A stretch of 64,000 nt of DNA from assembly GCF_009455625.1 (NCBI RefSeq), contig NZ_QPEQ01000002.1, forward strand, positions 248,001 to 312,000, written 5' to 3'. The notes under the pieces were generated by a model. That model ran no database searches. It worked only from the letters and a program-made list of their open reading frames with translations, and had not been told where the DNA came from. Within the stretch, counting starts at the first letter, position 1. Every line of letters starts with the position of its first letter. This stretch comes from Paraburkholderia bonniea. Lineage in GTDB: Bacteria > Pseudomonadota > Gammaproteobacteria > Burkholderiales > Burkholderiaceae. Both the position numbers and the translations under genes were made by a program. This document shows positions 54,760 to 63,187 of the stretch, one piece after another.

Positions 54760-54931
54760 TTTTTTGCACCTTTGTATTGATTGGCGGCATTTTCAATTCC
54801 CCACCAAGGATTTACAGACGGATCGAATAACGGATCAATCGATTGATTCAACCCAGTTGCGTTTCCTAATGGCACACCAATTTGCTTTCCCCCAGTGATG
54901 GTTCCGGTCTTTGTCACGAATAGAACGCCCG
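54756..54931 (-). pseudogene. C-terminal tail of a CdiA/FHA-type toxin, cut by an IS
   Basis: Only the last 58 codons remain: RGEVTGVLFVTKTGTITGGK, LNQSIDPLFDPSVNPWWG and a short charged end. The frame enters directly from the inverted repeat of the IS at 54932, so the upstream part was lost or lies elsewhere. The stop overlaps the following membrane-protein start. Toxin identity cannot be told from this tail. Confidence 0.6.
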
Positions 54932-54963
54932 TGACCTCCCCCCGGATAACCGAGCACTTTGGC

Positions 54964-55842
54964 CTAGAGAGTTCCGGCTTCAAGGTGGGCAAGTCGGAAC
55001 TCACCCGGAGTCAAATCGCCTAGCGAACTATGCGGTCTGAAGTCGTTGTAATCCTGTCGCCAGCCTTCGATCTTTTCTCGGGCATCGTCCAGTGACAGAA
55101 ACCAATGCACGTTCAGGCATTCATCCCGAAAACTGCCGTTAAATGACTCGATGAACGGATTGTCCGTGGGTTTGCCAGGACGGGAGAAGTCCAACGTTAC
55201 GCCATTTTCATACGCCCAGTGATCCAGCGCATGAGAAATAAATTCGCTCCCGTTATCGACCTGTATCCGTTTCGGGGCACCTCGCAGCGCTTTTAGATGT
55301 CCCATCGTTGCCACCACATCGGCAGCCTTCAAGGCGTAATCGACGGTAATCGCCAAGCTCTCCCGGCTAAAGTTATCGACCACAGTTAAGGCCCGGATTT
55401 TCTGCCCGTTGAACAACTGATCGGCCACGAAATCCATGCTCCAGCACGCATTCACCGTAGAGATTTCGGGGCGCTCCATACGGTGTGCGGCAGCGACACG
55501 ACGGCGAGGCCGCTTACGCCTCAGGTTCAGCCCCTCTTCACAGTAGATTCGGTAGGTTTTCTTGTGATTGATCAACCAGCCTTCGCGGCGCAGCAGAACG
55601 TGAATGCGCTCTACGCCGTAACGTATCCGAGTTTCGGCAATCTCCCGGATGCGCCGGCGCTCGGCACGGTCATCACGTGGGCTCGGCACATAGAAGTACG
55701 TGGCCTGGCGTAGCTGCAATAGTGCTGTCGCACGCCGGATGCTCACCCGATACGCTTGAATCAAAAAATCAGCCAGCTCGCGCTTACGGGCTGGCTTCAC
55801 AGCTTTTTTTGCACCACCTCCTGAAGCATTTGCTTGTCGAGG
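54964..55842 (-). CDS. IS407-type transposase orfB (rve/DDE)
   Basis: The open frame covers the DDE integrase core and is normally made as an OrfAB fusion by programmed frameshift. Motifs: MDFVADQLFNG (first Asp), IQVDNGSEFISHAL (second Asp) and NPFIESFNGSFRDECLN (Glu), then the C-terminal DYNDFRPHSSLGDLTPGEF. The frame extends upstream to 56067 over orfA, but the part before about 55850 is out-of-frame orfA. The start of the mature OrfB is uncertain. Confidence 0.88.
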   Translation of the reverse strand, partial: PRQANASGGGAKKAVKPARKRELADFLIQAYRVSIRRATALLQLRQATYFYVPSPRDDRAERRRIREIAETRIRYGVERIHVLLRREGWLINHKKTYRIYCEEGLNLRRKRPRRRVAAAHRMERPEISTVNACWSMDFVADQLFNGQKIRALTVVDNFSRESLAITVDYALKAADVVATMGHLKALRGAPKRIQVDNGSEFISHALDHWAYENGVTLDFSRPGKPTDNPFIESFNGSFRDECLNVHWFLSLDDAREKIEGWRQDYNDFRPHSSLGDLTPGEFRLAHLEAGTL

Positions 55843-56063
55843 CTTAGGTCGGCCACCATGCGCTTGAGTCGGGCGTTCTCCTCTTCGAGTTGCTTTAGGC
55901 GCCGCAACTCCGAAACGCCGAGGCCGCCGTACTTCTTCTTCCAGTTGTAGAACGTGGCTTCGGAAATACCCATCTTCCGACACACTTCTGCCACCGGGGT
56001 ACCCAGTTCGGCCTGCTTCAGCGCGAACGCGATCTGTTCTTCCGTGTACCTGGATTTCTTCAT
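55797..56063 (-). CDS. IS407-type transposase orfA
   Basis: 88 residues with a HTH_8-type domain (YTEEQIAFALKQAELGTPVA, EVCRKMGISEATFYNWKKKY) and a C-terminal leucine zipper (LEEENARLKRMVADLSLDKQ). It ends QEVVQKKL in the AAAAAAG region where frameshifting into orfB would occur (plus strand about 55800-55808). Confidence 0.9.
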   Translation of the reverse strand: MKKSRYTEEQIAFALKQAELGTPVAEVCRKMGISEATFYNWKKKYGGLGVSELRRLKQLEEENARLKRMVADLSLDKQMLQEVVQKKL

Positions 56064-56194
56064 GCAAACCTCCCGCCCGTCAGGGCTTCAAATTTGCCAG
56101 AAATCTCTACTTCTCGCCGCTACGGTTTTTCGGGGGGAGGTCATTGGTTTAACTAATCTCGCAACAGCTTTTTAAGCGTGGGGCGTAAAACAAA

Positions 56195-56252
56195 ACACCC
56201 GGGCCCGGTGAAGATGACAAACGATCTCGTCATCTTCACCGGGCCCGGGTGT
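56195..56252 (-). terminator. perfect 24-bp hairpin terminator of flhDC
   Basis: Arms at 56195-56218 and 56229-56252 pair perfectly over 24 bp with a 10-base loop. On the minus strand the hairpin is followed by gttttgtttt, giving a strong intrinsic terminator 26 bp after the flhC stop. Confidence 0.9.
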
Positions 56253-56277
56253 CTGTGCGGTGCTGCAGTGAGGAGGT

Positions 56278-56880
56278 TCAGGACGGCAAGGCCAGTGCGG
56301 CTTCTGTTTCAGCCTTAGCCCGATTCACGCTGGCGTTGAGCTCCTGTTGCTTTGCCGCGGCGGCGGCTTTTTTCGTTTTGCCCGCGCGCGAAGGCGGCTG
56401 GCATGCGCCACAGACCACGTTGTGCTGCAAATCATGACGGTGCGCGATGAATTTGCCGGTGCAGCGGCAGCAGGGCGTCAGTTGCAGGATGTCGGCATCG
56501 AAAAACCGGACCAGGGTCCAGGCGCGAGTCAGATCAAGCACAGCATCGGTGGCGCTATTGCGGCAATGCTCAAGATAGAGCCGGTAGCTCTTGGTTAGCG
56601 CATCGAGATGCGAGCACTGCGCTTCGTTTTTCAGAAAAAGGTAGATGTTGTAAAACAGCGAAGCATGGATGTTGGCCAGCCACGTCATGTACCAGTCAGC
56701 GGAAAACGGCAGCATCCCTTTGGGTGGCGACACACCTTTGACCTCACGGTAAAGACGGATCATCCGGTCACGCGAAAGCGTCAGCTCGCTTTCCAGCACC
56801 TGCATGCGCGCGCCCAGTTCAATCAGCGCGATGGCGCGGAAAACTTCCTGAGCATCTTCAGCCAGGCTTCGCTTGGACAT
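56278..56880 (-). CDS. flhC: flagellar master regulator subunit FlhC
   Basis: 200 residues from the ATG at 56880 (AAGGGG in front; another ATG at 56895 overlaps the flhD stop). The FlhC fold is clear: AIALIELGARMQVLESELTL, VKGVSPPKGMLPFSADWY and the zinc cluster TPCCRCTGKF with VVCGAC, providing the four Cys ligands. The Ala/Lys-rich C-terminal tail is low-complexity. FlhC with FlhD forms the hexameric activator of class II flagellar genes. In other Burkholderiaceae motA, motB and che genes usually follow flhC; here a terminator and foreign DNA follow. Confidence 0.93.
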   Translation of the reverse strand: MSKRSLAEDAQEVFRAIALIELGARMQVLESELTLSRDRMIRLYREVKGVSPPKGMLPFSADWYMTWLANIHASLFYNIYLFLKNEAQCSHLDALTKSYRLYLEHCRNSATDAVLDLTRAWTLVRFFDADILQLTPCCRCTGKFIAHRHDLQHNVVCGACQPPSRAGKTKKAAAAAKQQELNASVNRAKAETEAALALPS

Positions 56881-56894
56881 TCCAGACCCCTTCA

Positions 56895-57215
56895 TTACGC
56901 GAACTGCTCAGCATGCTGGCCAGCCAGCAAAATCGCCGCATGTGTTGGCGTCACTTCGGCATGCCGGGTTGCTTGCGTGAGCGCTGCGAGCATGGTGTGG
57001 TCGGTAAAGCGGAAAAAGCACAGAAGCTGGCCGGATGAGGCCAGCTTCACGCACTGTGCGAGTGTCAGCCCTGCGAGCAGGTCGGCCAGTTCGCCCGACA
57101 GCCCCAGGCGGAACATCCCTACCGCCTTGTCTTCCCGCAACATGCGTTGCGCGAGCATCACATAAGACAGGTTGATTTCGCGGATTGAATCGAGTGTTTC
57201 GCTGCTACGGTCCAT
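56895..57215 (-). CDS. flhD: flagellar master regulator subunit FlhD
   Basis: 106 residues from the ATG at 57215, which has GGAAG eight bases upstream. FlhD family residues are visible as DSIREINLSYVMLAQRML, FRLGLSGELADLLAGLTLAQ and KLASSGQLLCFFRF. The stop overlaps the upstream FlhC ATG (TAATG), showing translational coupling. A longer frame to 57266 is possible but lacks a ribosome-binding site. Confidence 0.93.
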   Translation of the reverse strand: MDRSSETLDSIREINLSYVMLAQRMLREDKAVGMFRLGLSGELADLLAGLTLAQCVKLASSGQLLCFFRFTDHTMLAALTQATRHAEVTPTHAAILLAGQHAEQFA

Positions 57216-57804
57216 TTTTTTCAGCTTCCGAAACCTGAACATCTGGCTAGCATGATCTGCCGTCATGCTTTTTGCTTCGCCGGGCGGTGCTGCTACCCAG
57301 GCGGATCTCCCTTTCGGCAGAAAAGGACACTGTAAGGGTGCGTTACATTTAGTAACAACGCTGGCCGATTGTATGAAGCGATTTATGGGAAATCAATTGT
57401 TTTCTCAAAAAAATTAAGAAAATCGCTGTCAAATTAAGGTAATTATTTCAGCGTACTCTATGGGCCTCTGAAAATACCTAGCCGACGTTCAGAATTATCT
57501 TAAAAATAGCCGGTGACCTTGAGCCTGATTGCGTTTCGCAGAAATAAGGGTGAACCCTGGTGGGCCAGACTGGAACAGGATTTGTACGGTGGGCGAGCCA
57601 GGAATGGAAATGCCATCCGAATAAGCAGGTAAAAATTTCAATTTTCTGGGGATGGGCTGCCTGAGTCAGCGGTTGTAATAAATGTTGTTGTCCTGTTACA
57701 ACTGCATGCTGGCGATGCTTGGGACGGCTTCCCCCGATTCGCATCATTTTTGCTGTGCCGGGTTCTATGCCCATTGGTTCACGCCGTTTTTTTTGAGATT
57801 ACCT
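57216..57804. other. flhDC upstream region
   Basis: About 590 bp between divergent genes, AT-rich at 57340-57480. It includes a palindromic gttac-atttagtaac at 57339-57355 and should contain the regulated flhD promoter. A minus-strand frame at 57478-57774 (98 codons) has no recognisable feature. Confidence 0.4.
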
Positions 57805-58266
57805 ATGCTGAAAAATCTGAATCCGCTGCTGCATGCTGATGTGCTGCACGCCCTGCGGGCGATGGGACACGGTGACGATCTGGTGCTGTGCGACGCCAAT
57901 TTCCCAGCTGCTTCGGTGGCGCGCTCGACGGTGCTGGGGCGGCCGCTGCGGCTGGATGGCGCGGGTACCGCCGAGGCGGTGCGAGCGGTCTTGTCCGTGC
58001 TGCCGCTGGATACATTTGTGGAGCATCCTGCGTGGCGGATGGAAGTGGTGGGCGAGCCACAGACGCTGCCGCACGTGCAGCGTGAGGCGCAAGCGGAACT
58101 GCAGGCCGCGGAAGGGCGCGCATTACAGTTTGCCGGGCTGGAGCGTTTCGCTTTTTACGAGCGGGCCGGCCGTGCGTATGCGCTGATCGTGACGGGTGAG
58201 CTGCGCGGCTATGGCTGCTTTGTGTTTCGCAAGGGGGTGCTGCTGGCCCCTGATGGGCCTGTTTGA
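57805..58266 (+). CDS. RbsD/FucU-family sugar mutarotase
   Basis: 153 residues from the ATG at 57805. The family start is preserved (LKNLNPLLHADVLHALRAMG, HGDDLVLCDANFPA, with the catalytic His22-type and Asp residues), followed by DTFVEHPAWRMEVVG, FYERAGRAYALIVTGE and a final YGCFVFRKGVL. These enzymes interconvert sugar anomers (fucose or ribose) in the cytoplasm. No sugar transporter or kinase stands nearby. The gene ends directly before a large tandem array. Confidence 0.9.
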   Translation: MLKNLNPLLHADVLHALRAMGHGDDLVLCDANFPAASVARSTVLGRPLRLDGAGTAEAVRAVLSVLPLDTFVEHPAWRMEVVGEPQTLPHVQREAQAELQAAEGRALQFAGLERFAFYERAGRAYALIVTGELRGYGCFVFRKGVLLAPDGPV

Positions 58267-58299
58267 AGTATTGAGGCTTGGAAGGCCGCCGAGGCTCTT

Positions 58300-58489
58300 G
58301 AAGAGCCCGAAGAGCCGAAGAGCCGAAGAGCCGAAGAGCCCGAAGAGCCGAAGAGCCCGAAGAGCCGAAGAGCTGAAGAGCCGAAGAGCCGAAGAGCCGA
58401 AGAGCCGAAGTGCCGAAGTGCCGAAGAGCCGAAGTGCCGAAGTGCCGAAGTGCCGAAGTGCCGAAGTGCCGAAGTGCCGAAGTGCCGAA
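58300..58489. repeat. 9-bp tandem array (gccgaagag/gccgaagtg), about 20 copies
   Basis: Units of gccgaagag, with some 10-bp gcccgaagag variants, pass into gccgaagtg units. The length variation makes it frame-neutral only in part. The array begins about 35 bp after the RbsD/FucU stop codon. Confidence 0.9.
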
Positions 58490-58490
58490 A

Positions 58491-58567
58491 CCCGAAACCC
58501 GAAACCCGAAACCCGAAACCCGAAACCCGAAACCCGAAACCCGAAACCCGAAACCCGAAACCCGAAA
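58491..58567. repeat. 7-bp tandem array (cccgaaa), 11 perfect copies
   Basis: Eleven identical cccgaaa units follow the 9-bp array without a gap. Perfect identity points to recent or ongoing slippage. Confidence 0.95.
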
Positions 58568-58892
58568 CGCCAGAAGCCACAGCGTTTACATCTACGTGGC
58601 AGGCGAACCATGTAGAAAAAGGCGGCGTAAGCACGTTGCGCCGCTTGGGCAGAGTTTCTGCGCGCGGAGGCGCACAGCTTATGGCGGCGGACGCTGGGCG
58701 GTATGCTGCGGGTTGCCGCCGGGTACGCAGAAGCCCCATAAGCCCACGAGGCCACGGCTGCATGACGTGATTCCTGATGCGGGATGCAAGATGTTTGAGT
58801 TTCATTCACCAGGCTTCATCCGGTTGATCCAGCGCATGCGGGACAACGCCATGTGACCTTTATCGACGGATGAAGCCGCCAGTAAGGAGCAG
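58568..58892. other. spacer without gene
   Basis: Frames crossing the arrays continue into this stretch on both strands but are products of the repeats. No supported gene. The sequence taaggagcag at 58882 is the ribosome-binding site of the next gene. Confidence 0.4.
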
Positions 58893-59168
58893 ATGATGAT
58901 TCAAGGTTTTGAGCAGACCATTGGTGGCAAGCAGATGCAGTTCTGCGCCAGTCTTGGAGAAGGTGCAACTCCCCATCGCGTGCTGGTGAGCGAGGCGGGC
59001 TCAGCGCAGACCCTGGTGATACTCGATGCGTCCGGCTTGCTGGGTGCGCTCAAGGTGGAGTTCGAAGAACCGGCGAAACTGATCGCGGATGCGATTCGCA
59101 AGGTGCAGGCGGAAGGTTTGATCGAGCGCGCGCTGGATACCGGTGTGATTCAGGAAGCGGCGCTGTAG
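58893..59168 (+). CDS. small hypothetical protein, 91 aa
   Basis: A good Shine-Dalgarno (aaggag) precedes tandem ATGs. The protein has an N-terminal beta segment (MIQGFEQTIGGKQMQFCASL), a HRVLVSEAGSAQTLVILDA hairpin and a C-terminal amphipathic helix (ADAIRKVQAEGLIERALD). Acidic, soluble, no signal peptide. Unknown family. A hairpin terminator follows, so it is probably a separately transcribed real gene. Confidence 0.6.
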   Translation: MMIQGFEQTIGGKQMQFCASLGEGATPHRVLVSEAGSAQTLVILDASGLLGALKVEFEEPAKLIADAIRKVQAEGLIERALDTGVIQEAAL

Positions 59169-59196
59169 CGCAAGGGGCTGATATCGCCCCTTCGCT
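59167..59196 (+). terminator. hairpin terminator
   Basis: agcgcaaggggc and gccccttcgct enclose a 7-base loop just behind the 91-residue gene, followed by atttgt. Confidence 0.6.
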
Positions 59197-59313
59197 ATTT
59201 GTCAGCGTATCAGCGAGGGGGCGGTGTCAGCGCTACTGCTTGCTTGGCGAGTCGTACCTGGCGCTTACCAGGCAAATACCAGGCAAATACCAGCGATACG
59301 AGTGCCAGTAGTG

Positions 59314-60633
59314 TCAGTGATGGGCCGGATCGGCCGCCGCATCACGGAAAAAGAACGTTGTCAGCGCGCCAATCACACACACCACACCGACATACAGCGG
59401 TGGTGCCATCGGGTTTGATTTCATGAGCAGCGAAACGACGACAGGCGTCAATCCGCCAAATACCGCGTATGCGATGTTGTATGAAAACGAAATCCCTGAA
59501 AACCGCACCACAGCTGGAAAGGCTTTAACCATCACAAACGGCAGTGCGCCAATCACGCCCACCAGAAAGCCTGTAAGCGAGTAGAGCGGCAGCAGCATCG
59601 AGGCATCGGCCATTACTTGCTGAAACATCAGGTAGTACGACGACGCCAGCAACAGCGCACCGATGAAGACTGTCCTGCGCGCCCCGAAGCGCCCCGCAAT
59701 CGTACCCGCGGCAATGCAGCCGAAGGTCAGGCTGAGTGTGGCAAGCGTATTTGCCAGCAACGCGGTTGCAGGTGCGACATGAAACTGTTTTTGCAACAGC
59801 GTGGGGGTCATCAGGATCACGACCACGATGGCGGCCGACAACATCCAGGTCAGTAGCATCGACACGATCACGGCGCGTCCATGGTCGCGTAGCACGGCTT
59901 TCAGTGGAATTTCAGCGGCCAGCGATTTGCGCTGCTGCATTTCAGCGAATACCGGTGTTTCATGCAGCCAGCGGCGCAAATACACGGAAAAAAGTCCAAA
60001 GACACCGCCTAGCAGAAAGGGCACACGCCAGCCGTAATCGAGGATTTGTTCCGGCGTGAAATGGCGGTTGACGGCCGAAGCCACCAGCGAGCCCAGCAGA
60101 ATACCCGCCGTCAGACCCGCAGTGAGCGTGCCGCAGGCATAACCGATATGACGTGGTGGCACATGCTCGGAGACGAAAACCCACGCGCCAGGCACTTCAC
60201 CGCCCACGGCCGCGCCTTGCATCACGCGAAACACCAGCAGCAGCACGGGTGCCAGGATGCCGATGCTGGCGTAGGTGGGCAGCAGGCCCATCAATAACGT
60301 CGGCACGGACATCAGCAGCACGCTCAGCGTGAACATCCGCTTGCGCCCGAGCAGGTCGCCGAAGTGCGCCATGATGATGCCGCCGAGCGGCCGCGCCAGA
60401 TAGCCCGCAGCGAAGATGCCGAAGGTTTGCAACTGGCGTAGCCAGTCTGGAATGGTGGGCGGGAAGAACAATTGCCCAATCGTCGTGGCGAAGAACACGA
60501 AGATGATGAAGTCGTAAAACTCCAGCGCGCCACCGAGTGCGGCCAGACCAAGGGTTTTGTAATCGCGGCGGCCGAGGGCGCGGGGCGCGGCGGGGAGCGT
60601 GGCGGAGGAGTCACGCAGTTCAGTTGCTTGCAT
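59314..60633 (-). CDS. MFS transporter of the metabolite:H+ symporter type (ProP/KgtP/ShiA-like)
   Basis: 439 residues, 12 transmembrane helices. Signature motifs: ALGGALEFYDFIIFVFFATTIG at helix 1, GDLLGRKRMF between helices 2 and 3, RVMQGAAVGGEVPGAWVFVSE in helices 4-5, DYGWRVPFLLGGVFGLFSVYL and RRWLHETPVF. Such proteins take up dicarboxylates, shikimate or osmolytes with protons. Substrate is not determinable. It appears monocistronic and is divergent from the orphan regulator at 61133. Confidence 0.88.
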   Translation of the reverse strand: MQATELRDSSATLPAAPRALGRRDYKTLGLAALGGALEFYDFIIFVFFATTIGQLFFPPTIPDWLRQLQTFGIFAAGYLARPLGGIIMAHFGDLLGRKRMFTLSVLLMSVPTLLMGLLPTYASIGILAPVLLLVFRVMQGAAVGGEVPGAWVFVSEHVPPRHIGYACGTLTAGLTAGILLGSLVASAVNRHFTPEQILDYGWRVPFLLGGVFGLFSVYLRRWLHETPVFAEMQQRKSLAAEIPLKAVLRDHGRAVIVSMLLTWMLSAAIVVVILMTPTLLQKQFHVAPATALLANTLATLSLTFGCIAAGTIAGRFGARRTVFIGALLLASSYYLMFQQVMADASMLLPLYSLTGFLVGVIGALPFVMVKAFPAVVRFSGISFSYNIAYAVFGGLTPVVVSLLMKSNPMAPPLYVGVVCVIGALTTFFFRDAAADPAHH

Positions 60634-61132
60634 TGCAATGCCGTTATCAGGAAATCACGAGAGTCACGCTGATGGCGTGGGATAGGGCCGTCATGGCTTG
60701 TGTCACCGGGTGCGGCAAATTGTCCGGGCGAAGGGCGTGGGTTGTCGTCCACGACGTTGCATCAAACCAGACGAGTGCGACGTAAAACGCCATCCCGCGC
60801 AATCCCGAAAAGATCTTCAGAGAACACTGCGCGCTGACGAAAAGCCAGCGCGCGATTTTACAGGAGCCGCGCCGTATGCTCGGTGGCGGGCTGAATCAGG
60901 GGGTGCGTGGAGGTTCGATGCGATGGCTTGAAGCATCGTCGGAAATATCTGAGTGCGATGCTAAATGCATCAATTTGTGTAGGAAAAAAGAGGTTTTATC
61001 GTAGGAGAAAATTCAGAGCATGGGTTGATTAGGCGAACCTGCGAATAATTTCAGACTGTTCCTATGTGCCTTGACTGGTCCCCCTTTGAGAATCGCCGGA
61101 GAAATCACAAGTTATGGGTCGGGGGTTACCGC
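60634..61132. other. divergent upstream region
   Basis: About 500 bp between the MFS gene and the orphan regulator. AT-rich at 60950-61060. No gene seen. Confidence 0.35.
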
Positions 61133-61870
61133 ATGCGTATTGCTATTCTTCAAAACGACGCCAGCCAGAGCGCGGCTATTAAAAAAATTCTGGTCAATGC
61201 AGGCCACAGCTGTGTGGTCTTTGATGATGGTCTGACGTTATCCAAGGCACGTGCCCGTTCGACGGTCGATTTACTGGTACTCGACTGGAAGGGTGTGCGT
61301 ATGTCCGGCATCGAAGTGCTTAAAACGGTTCGCGCAGTGGGTGGCGACCGGCTTCCGGTGATCTTCGCGTCGGGCGACGCGTCGGAAGAGAGCATGGTGC
61401 AGGCGCTGTCGCTTGGCGCGGATGACTACGTCACCTTGCCGGTGATACGTCCCGCTGAATTCCGTGAACGTGTCAGCGCGTTATTGCGGCGCTCCTATCC
61501 TGAGCGCTGCGATGCAGCTGGTTTTATCGTGGGCCCGTATCAGTTTGATGCGGTGCGTCAGCGGATCAGGCTGCATGGTGAGCTATTGCCGCTGTCAGGC
61601 ACTCAATACAGGCTGGCCTCGCTGTTCTTCTCGAATCTCGGCCGGATTCTGTCGCGCGATCATATTTTTGCCATGGTGTGGGGCCGCGAGTTTCGTGAAG
61701 CGACCCGGACGATCGACAGCCATGTGTCGCGCTTGCGTCTGGTGCTCGAGATCGAACCGAAAAACGGCTTTCGTCTGCAGTCGGTATACAAGAGCGGTTA
61801 TCGCATGCTGCGTTTGAGTGACCTCGGTCAGGATATCGAGGAGATGGACGATGAGCTTGTAGCCGCTTGA
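61133..61870 (+). CDS. orphan OmpR-family response regulator
   Basis: 245 residues from the ATG at 61133 (gggggt in front; frame open to 61064). The receiver domain has an unusual acidic pocket: IAILQNDASQS, where the usual Asp pair or Glu-Asp reads Asn-Asp. Phospho-acceptor Asp is in LLVLDWKGVRMSGIE, Ser replaces Thr in IFASGDAS, and the conserved Lys position reads VTLPVIRP, with Leu in its place. The winged-helix domain is standard (LSGTQYRLASLFF, ATRTIDSHVSRLRLVLEIE). No kinase gene is adjacent. The missing switch Lys suggests atypical or no phospho-control. Confidence 0.85.
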   Translation: MRIAILQNDASQSAAIKKILVNAGHSCVVFDDGLTLSKARARSTVDLLVLDWKGVRMSGIEVLKTVRAVGGDRLPVIFASGDASEESMVQALSLGADDYVTLPVIRPAEFRERVSALLRRSYPERCDAAGFIVGPYQFDAVRQRIRLHGELLPLSGTQYRLASLFFSNLGRILSRDHIFAMVWGREFREATRTIDSHVSRLRLVLEIEPKNGFRLQSVYKSGYRMLRLSDLGQDIEEMDDELVAA

Positions 61871-61891
61871 TTCCATACCGATCCCGCACCA

Positions 61892-61916
61892 CCGGGCTGC
61901 CCTAGCCCGGGTTTTC
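61892..61916 (+). terminator. terminator of the orphan regulator
   Basis: ccgggct and agcccgg with a 5-base loop, followed by gttttcgtt. Confidence 0.6.
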
Positions 61917-62225
61917 GTTACCGGGCTTGCTGCCCGAAGGGGTAGCAGGTAATGCGCCCAGGCCGCGTAATACGGCATTTCCTTCAGACGTCAGACGGAT
62001 TCTTGCTTGACCCGCTTCGCCATCGGCGGCTTCAACCAGGCCGGCTTCCTGCAATAGCGGAATTTCAGGCTTGGCACTCGCGTCGATCGGCGCATGCAGC
62101 AGTAGCAAAAGCGTGGCCAGTTCGTGATGGCTGAGCAGACGGCGCAAGATCGTAGGCCGCTGGTTTTTGCTGGATGGAGAGGGGGCAGGGGGTAAAGCGG
62201 GAGGCAAGCGGTTTGACGTTTTCAT
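61902..62225 (-). CDS. hypothetical protein with a winged-helix-like segment
   Basis: 107 residues. A Pro/Ser-rich basic N-terminus precedes a helical core (TILRRLLSHHELATLLLLLH, PLLQEAGLVEAADG, IRLTSEGNAVLRGLG) that resembles a small winged helix where a wing pairs after LTxEG. Family not recognised. It is convergent with the orphan regulator and its end overlaps that gene's terminator. Confidence 0.5.
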   Translation of the reverse strand: MKTSNRLPPALPPAPSPSSKNQRPTILRRLLSHHELATLLLLLHAPIDASAKPEIPLLQEAGLVEAADGEAGQARIRLTSEGNAVLRGLGALPATPSGSKPGNENPG

Positions 62226-62412
62226 CGTGCAGGCCTCTGGTCGGTCAAGGCGGAATCAGGGCGAAATAAATCACGCGGTTTGCGGCCTGAATGCAGAGGT
62301 GCTGGCCGTGTGGCCCAGGCGGCAATTTGGGCATCATACGCGCGCCTTCTTCCGGCCCCGTTACTACCGGGGCCCTCAATGAGTTACGGGCGTTTACGTT
62401 ACCCAGCACGCA

Positions 62413-62763
62413 TCAAGTCGATGCCGGTGCGCAGGTTTTGCTGGCATTTTCCAGCCATAAATTACCGACATGGCGCTTGCCTGCGTAAAAACGATACGTC
62501 GTCACGTCGTTGTCGCGGCGCACTTTCACCACATTCGAATCACCGAAATCAAGCATCGAGCCCTGTGGAATCGCGGTGGTCTTGAAGCTCGCGTGATGTT
62601 TTCCGGCTTCTTCTGTCAGACAGGCAAGCACTTCGTCTACCGCTCGTTGAGTAGTGATGTCGGCCATTGGCTCGCCTGAATCGGGGTTTTTCTGAAGCCA
62701 CGCGCAGCCATTCAGGAGCAGTGGCAGGCAAAGCGTCACAAGCGTGACAGCAAGTCGATTCAT
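62413..62763 (-). CDS. small lipoprotein
   Basis: 116 residues with a clean type II signal peptide (MNRLAVTLVTLCLPLLLNGC) giving mature Cys20. GGAGA precedes the ATG. The mature part includes TQRAVDEVLACLTEEAGKHH, a Cys pair (about 48 and 110) and DDVTTYRFYAGKRHV-like beta strands. Family unknown; probably an outer-membrane or periplasmic lipoprotein. Confidence 0.75.
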   Translation of the reverse strand: MNRLAVTLVTLCLPLLLNGCAWLQKNPDSGEPMADITTQRAVDEVLACLTEEAGKHHASFKTTAIPQGSMLDFGDSNVVKVRRDNDVTTYRFYAGKRHVGNLWLENASKTCAPAST

Positions 62764-63187
62764 ATCTTCTCCAGATGAGTTAGTAGGCTAGCCAGTTCGG
62801 CGTGCTATGCAGAAACGAGGCCGCATTATATCGGCGGCTATTCAGGGTTTGCGGTGAGGTGTCATGCCCGCATTCCCGGAACGTTCAGGCCGTGATGAGG
62901 CGCGCTTCATTCTCTTTGCTGCGACAACACCGTTAGCGCTGCTGCAAAAACAGGACGGCGATGGAACGGGTTTATCGGACCGGTTACTAATGCCGCGATA
63001 CCGGGTCCATCGGACCACCGGTCCACTCAATCAATGTCTGATTTGCCGTGCCAGCCTGCGTTCGCCAGCGTGCCTGCGAACGTACCGCGCACACCGTACC
63101 TCTGCCTTGCACGCGCCGCCATGATGGCGGCGTCTGGTCGCTGACTATCCGGTTGAATCTCGCGTTTTTTCATTGCAGGAAATGAGC
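62764..63187. other. spacer without supported gene
   Basis: About 420 bp between divergent genes. Short frames on both strands (62842-63030 minus, 62864-63124 plus) lack motifs. A ttgcagga ribosome-binding site lies at the right end. Confidence 0.35.

Larger units (their letters stand above)
54932..56143 (-). mobile_element. IS3-family (IS407-group) insertion sequence, apparently intact
   Basis: Inverted ends TGACCTCCCCCCG (54932) and the reverse complement at 56131-56143 bound 1212 bp. orfA and orfB are both open. The flanking bases CCCG (left) and TTGG (right) do not repeat, although IS407-group elements normally make a 4-bp duplication. This suggests that a deletion or inversion followed insertion. 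Confidence 0.88.

Noticed and set aside
58123..58856. Long frames of 139-228 codons on both strands with FRVSGFG or PKCRSAE repeats
   Set aside because: Produced by the 7-bp and 9-bp arrays, which stay open in several frames; no ribosome-binding site or family.
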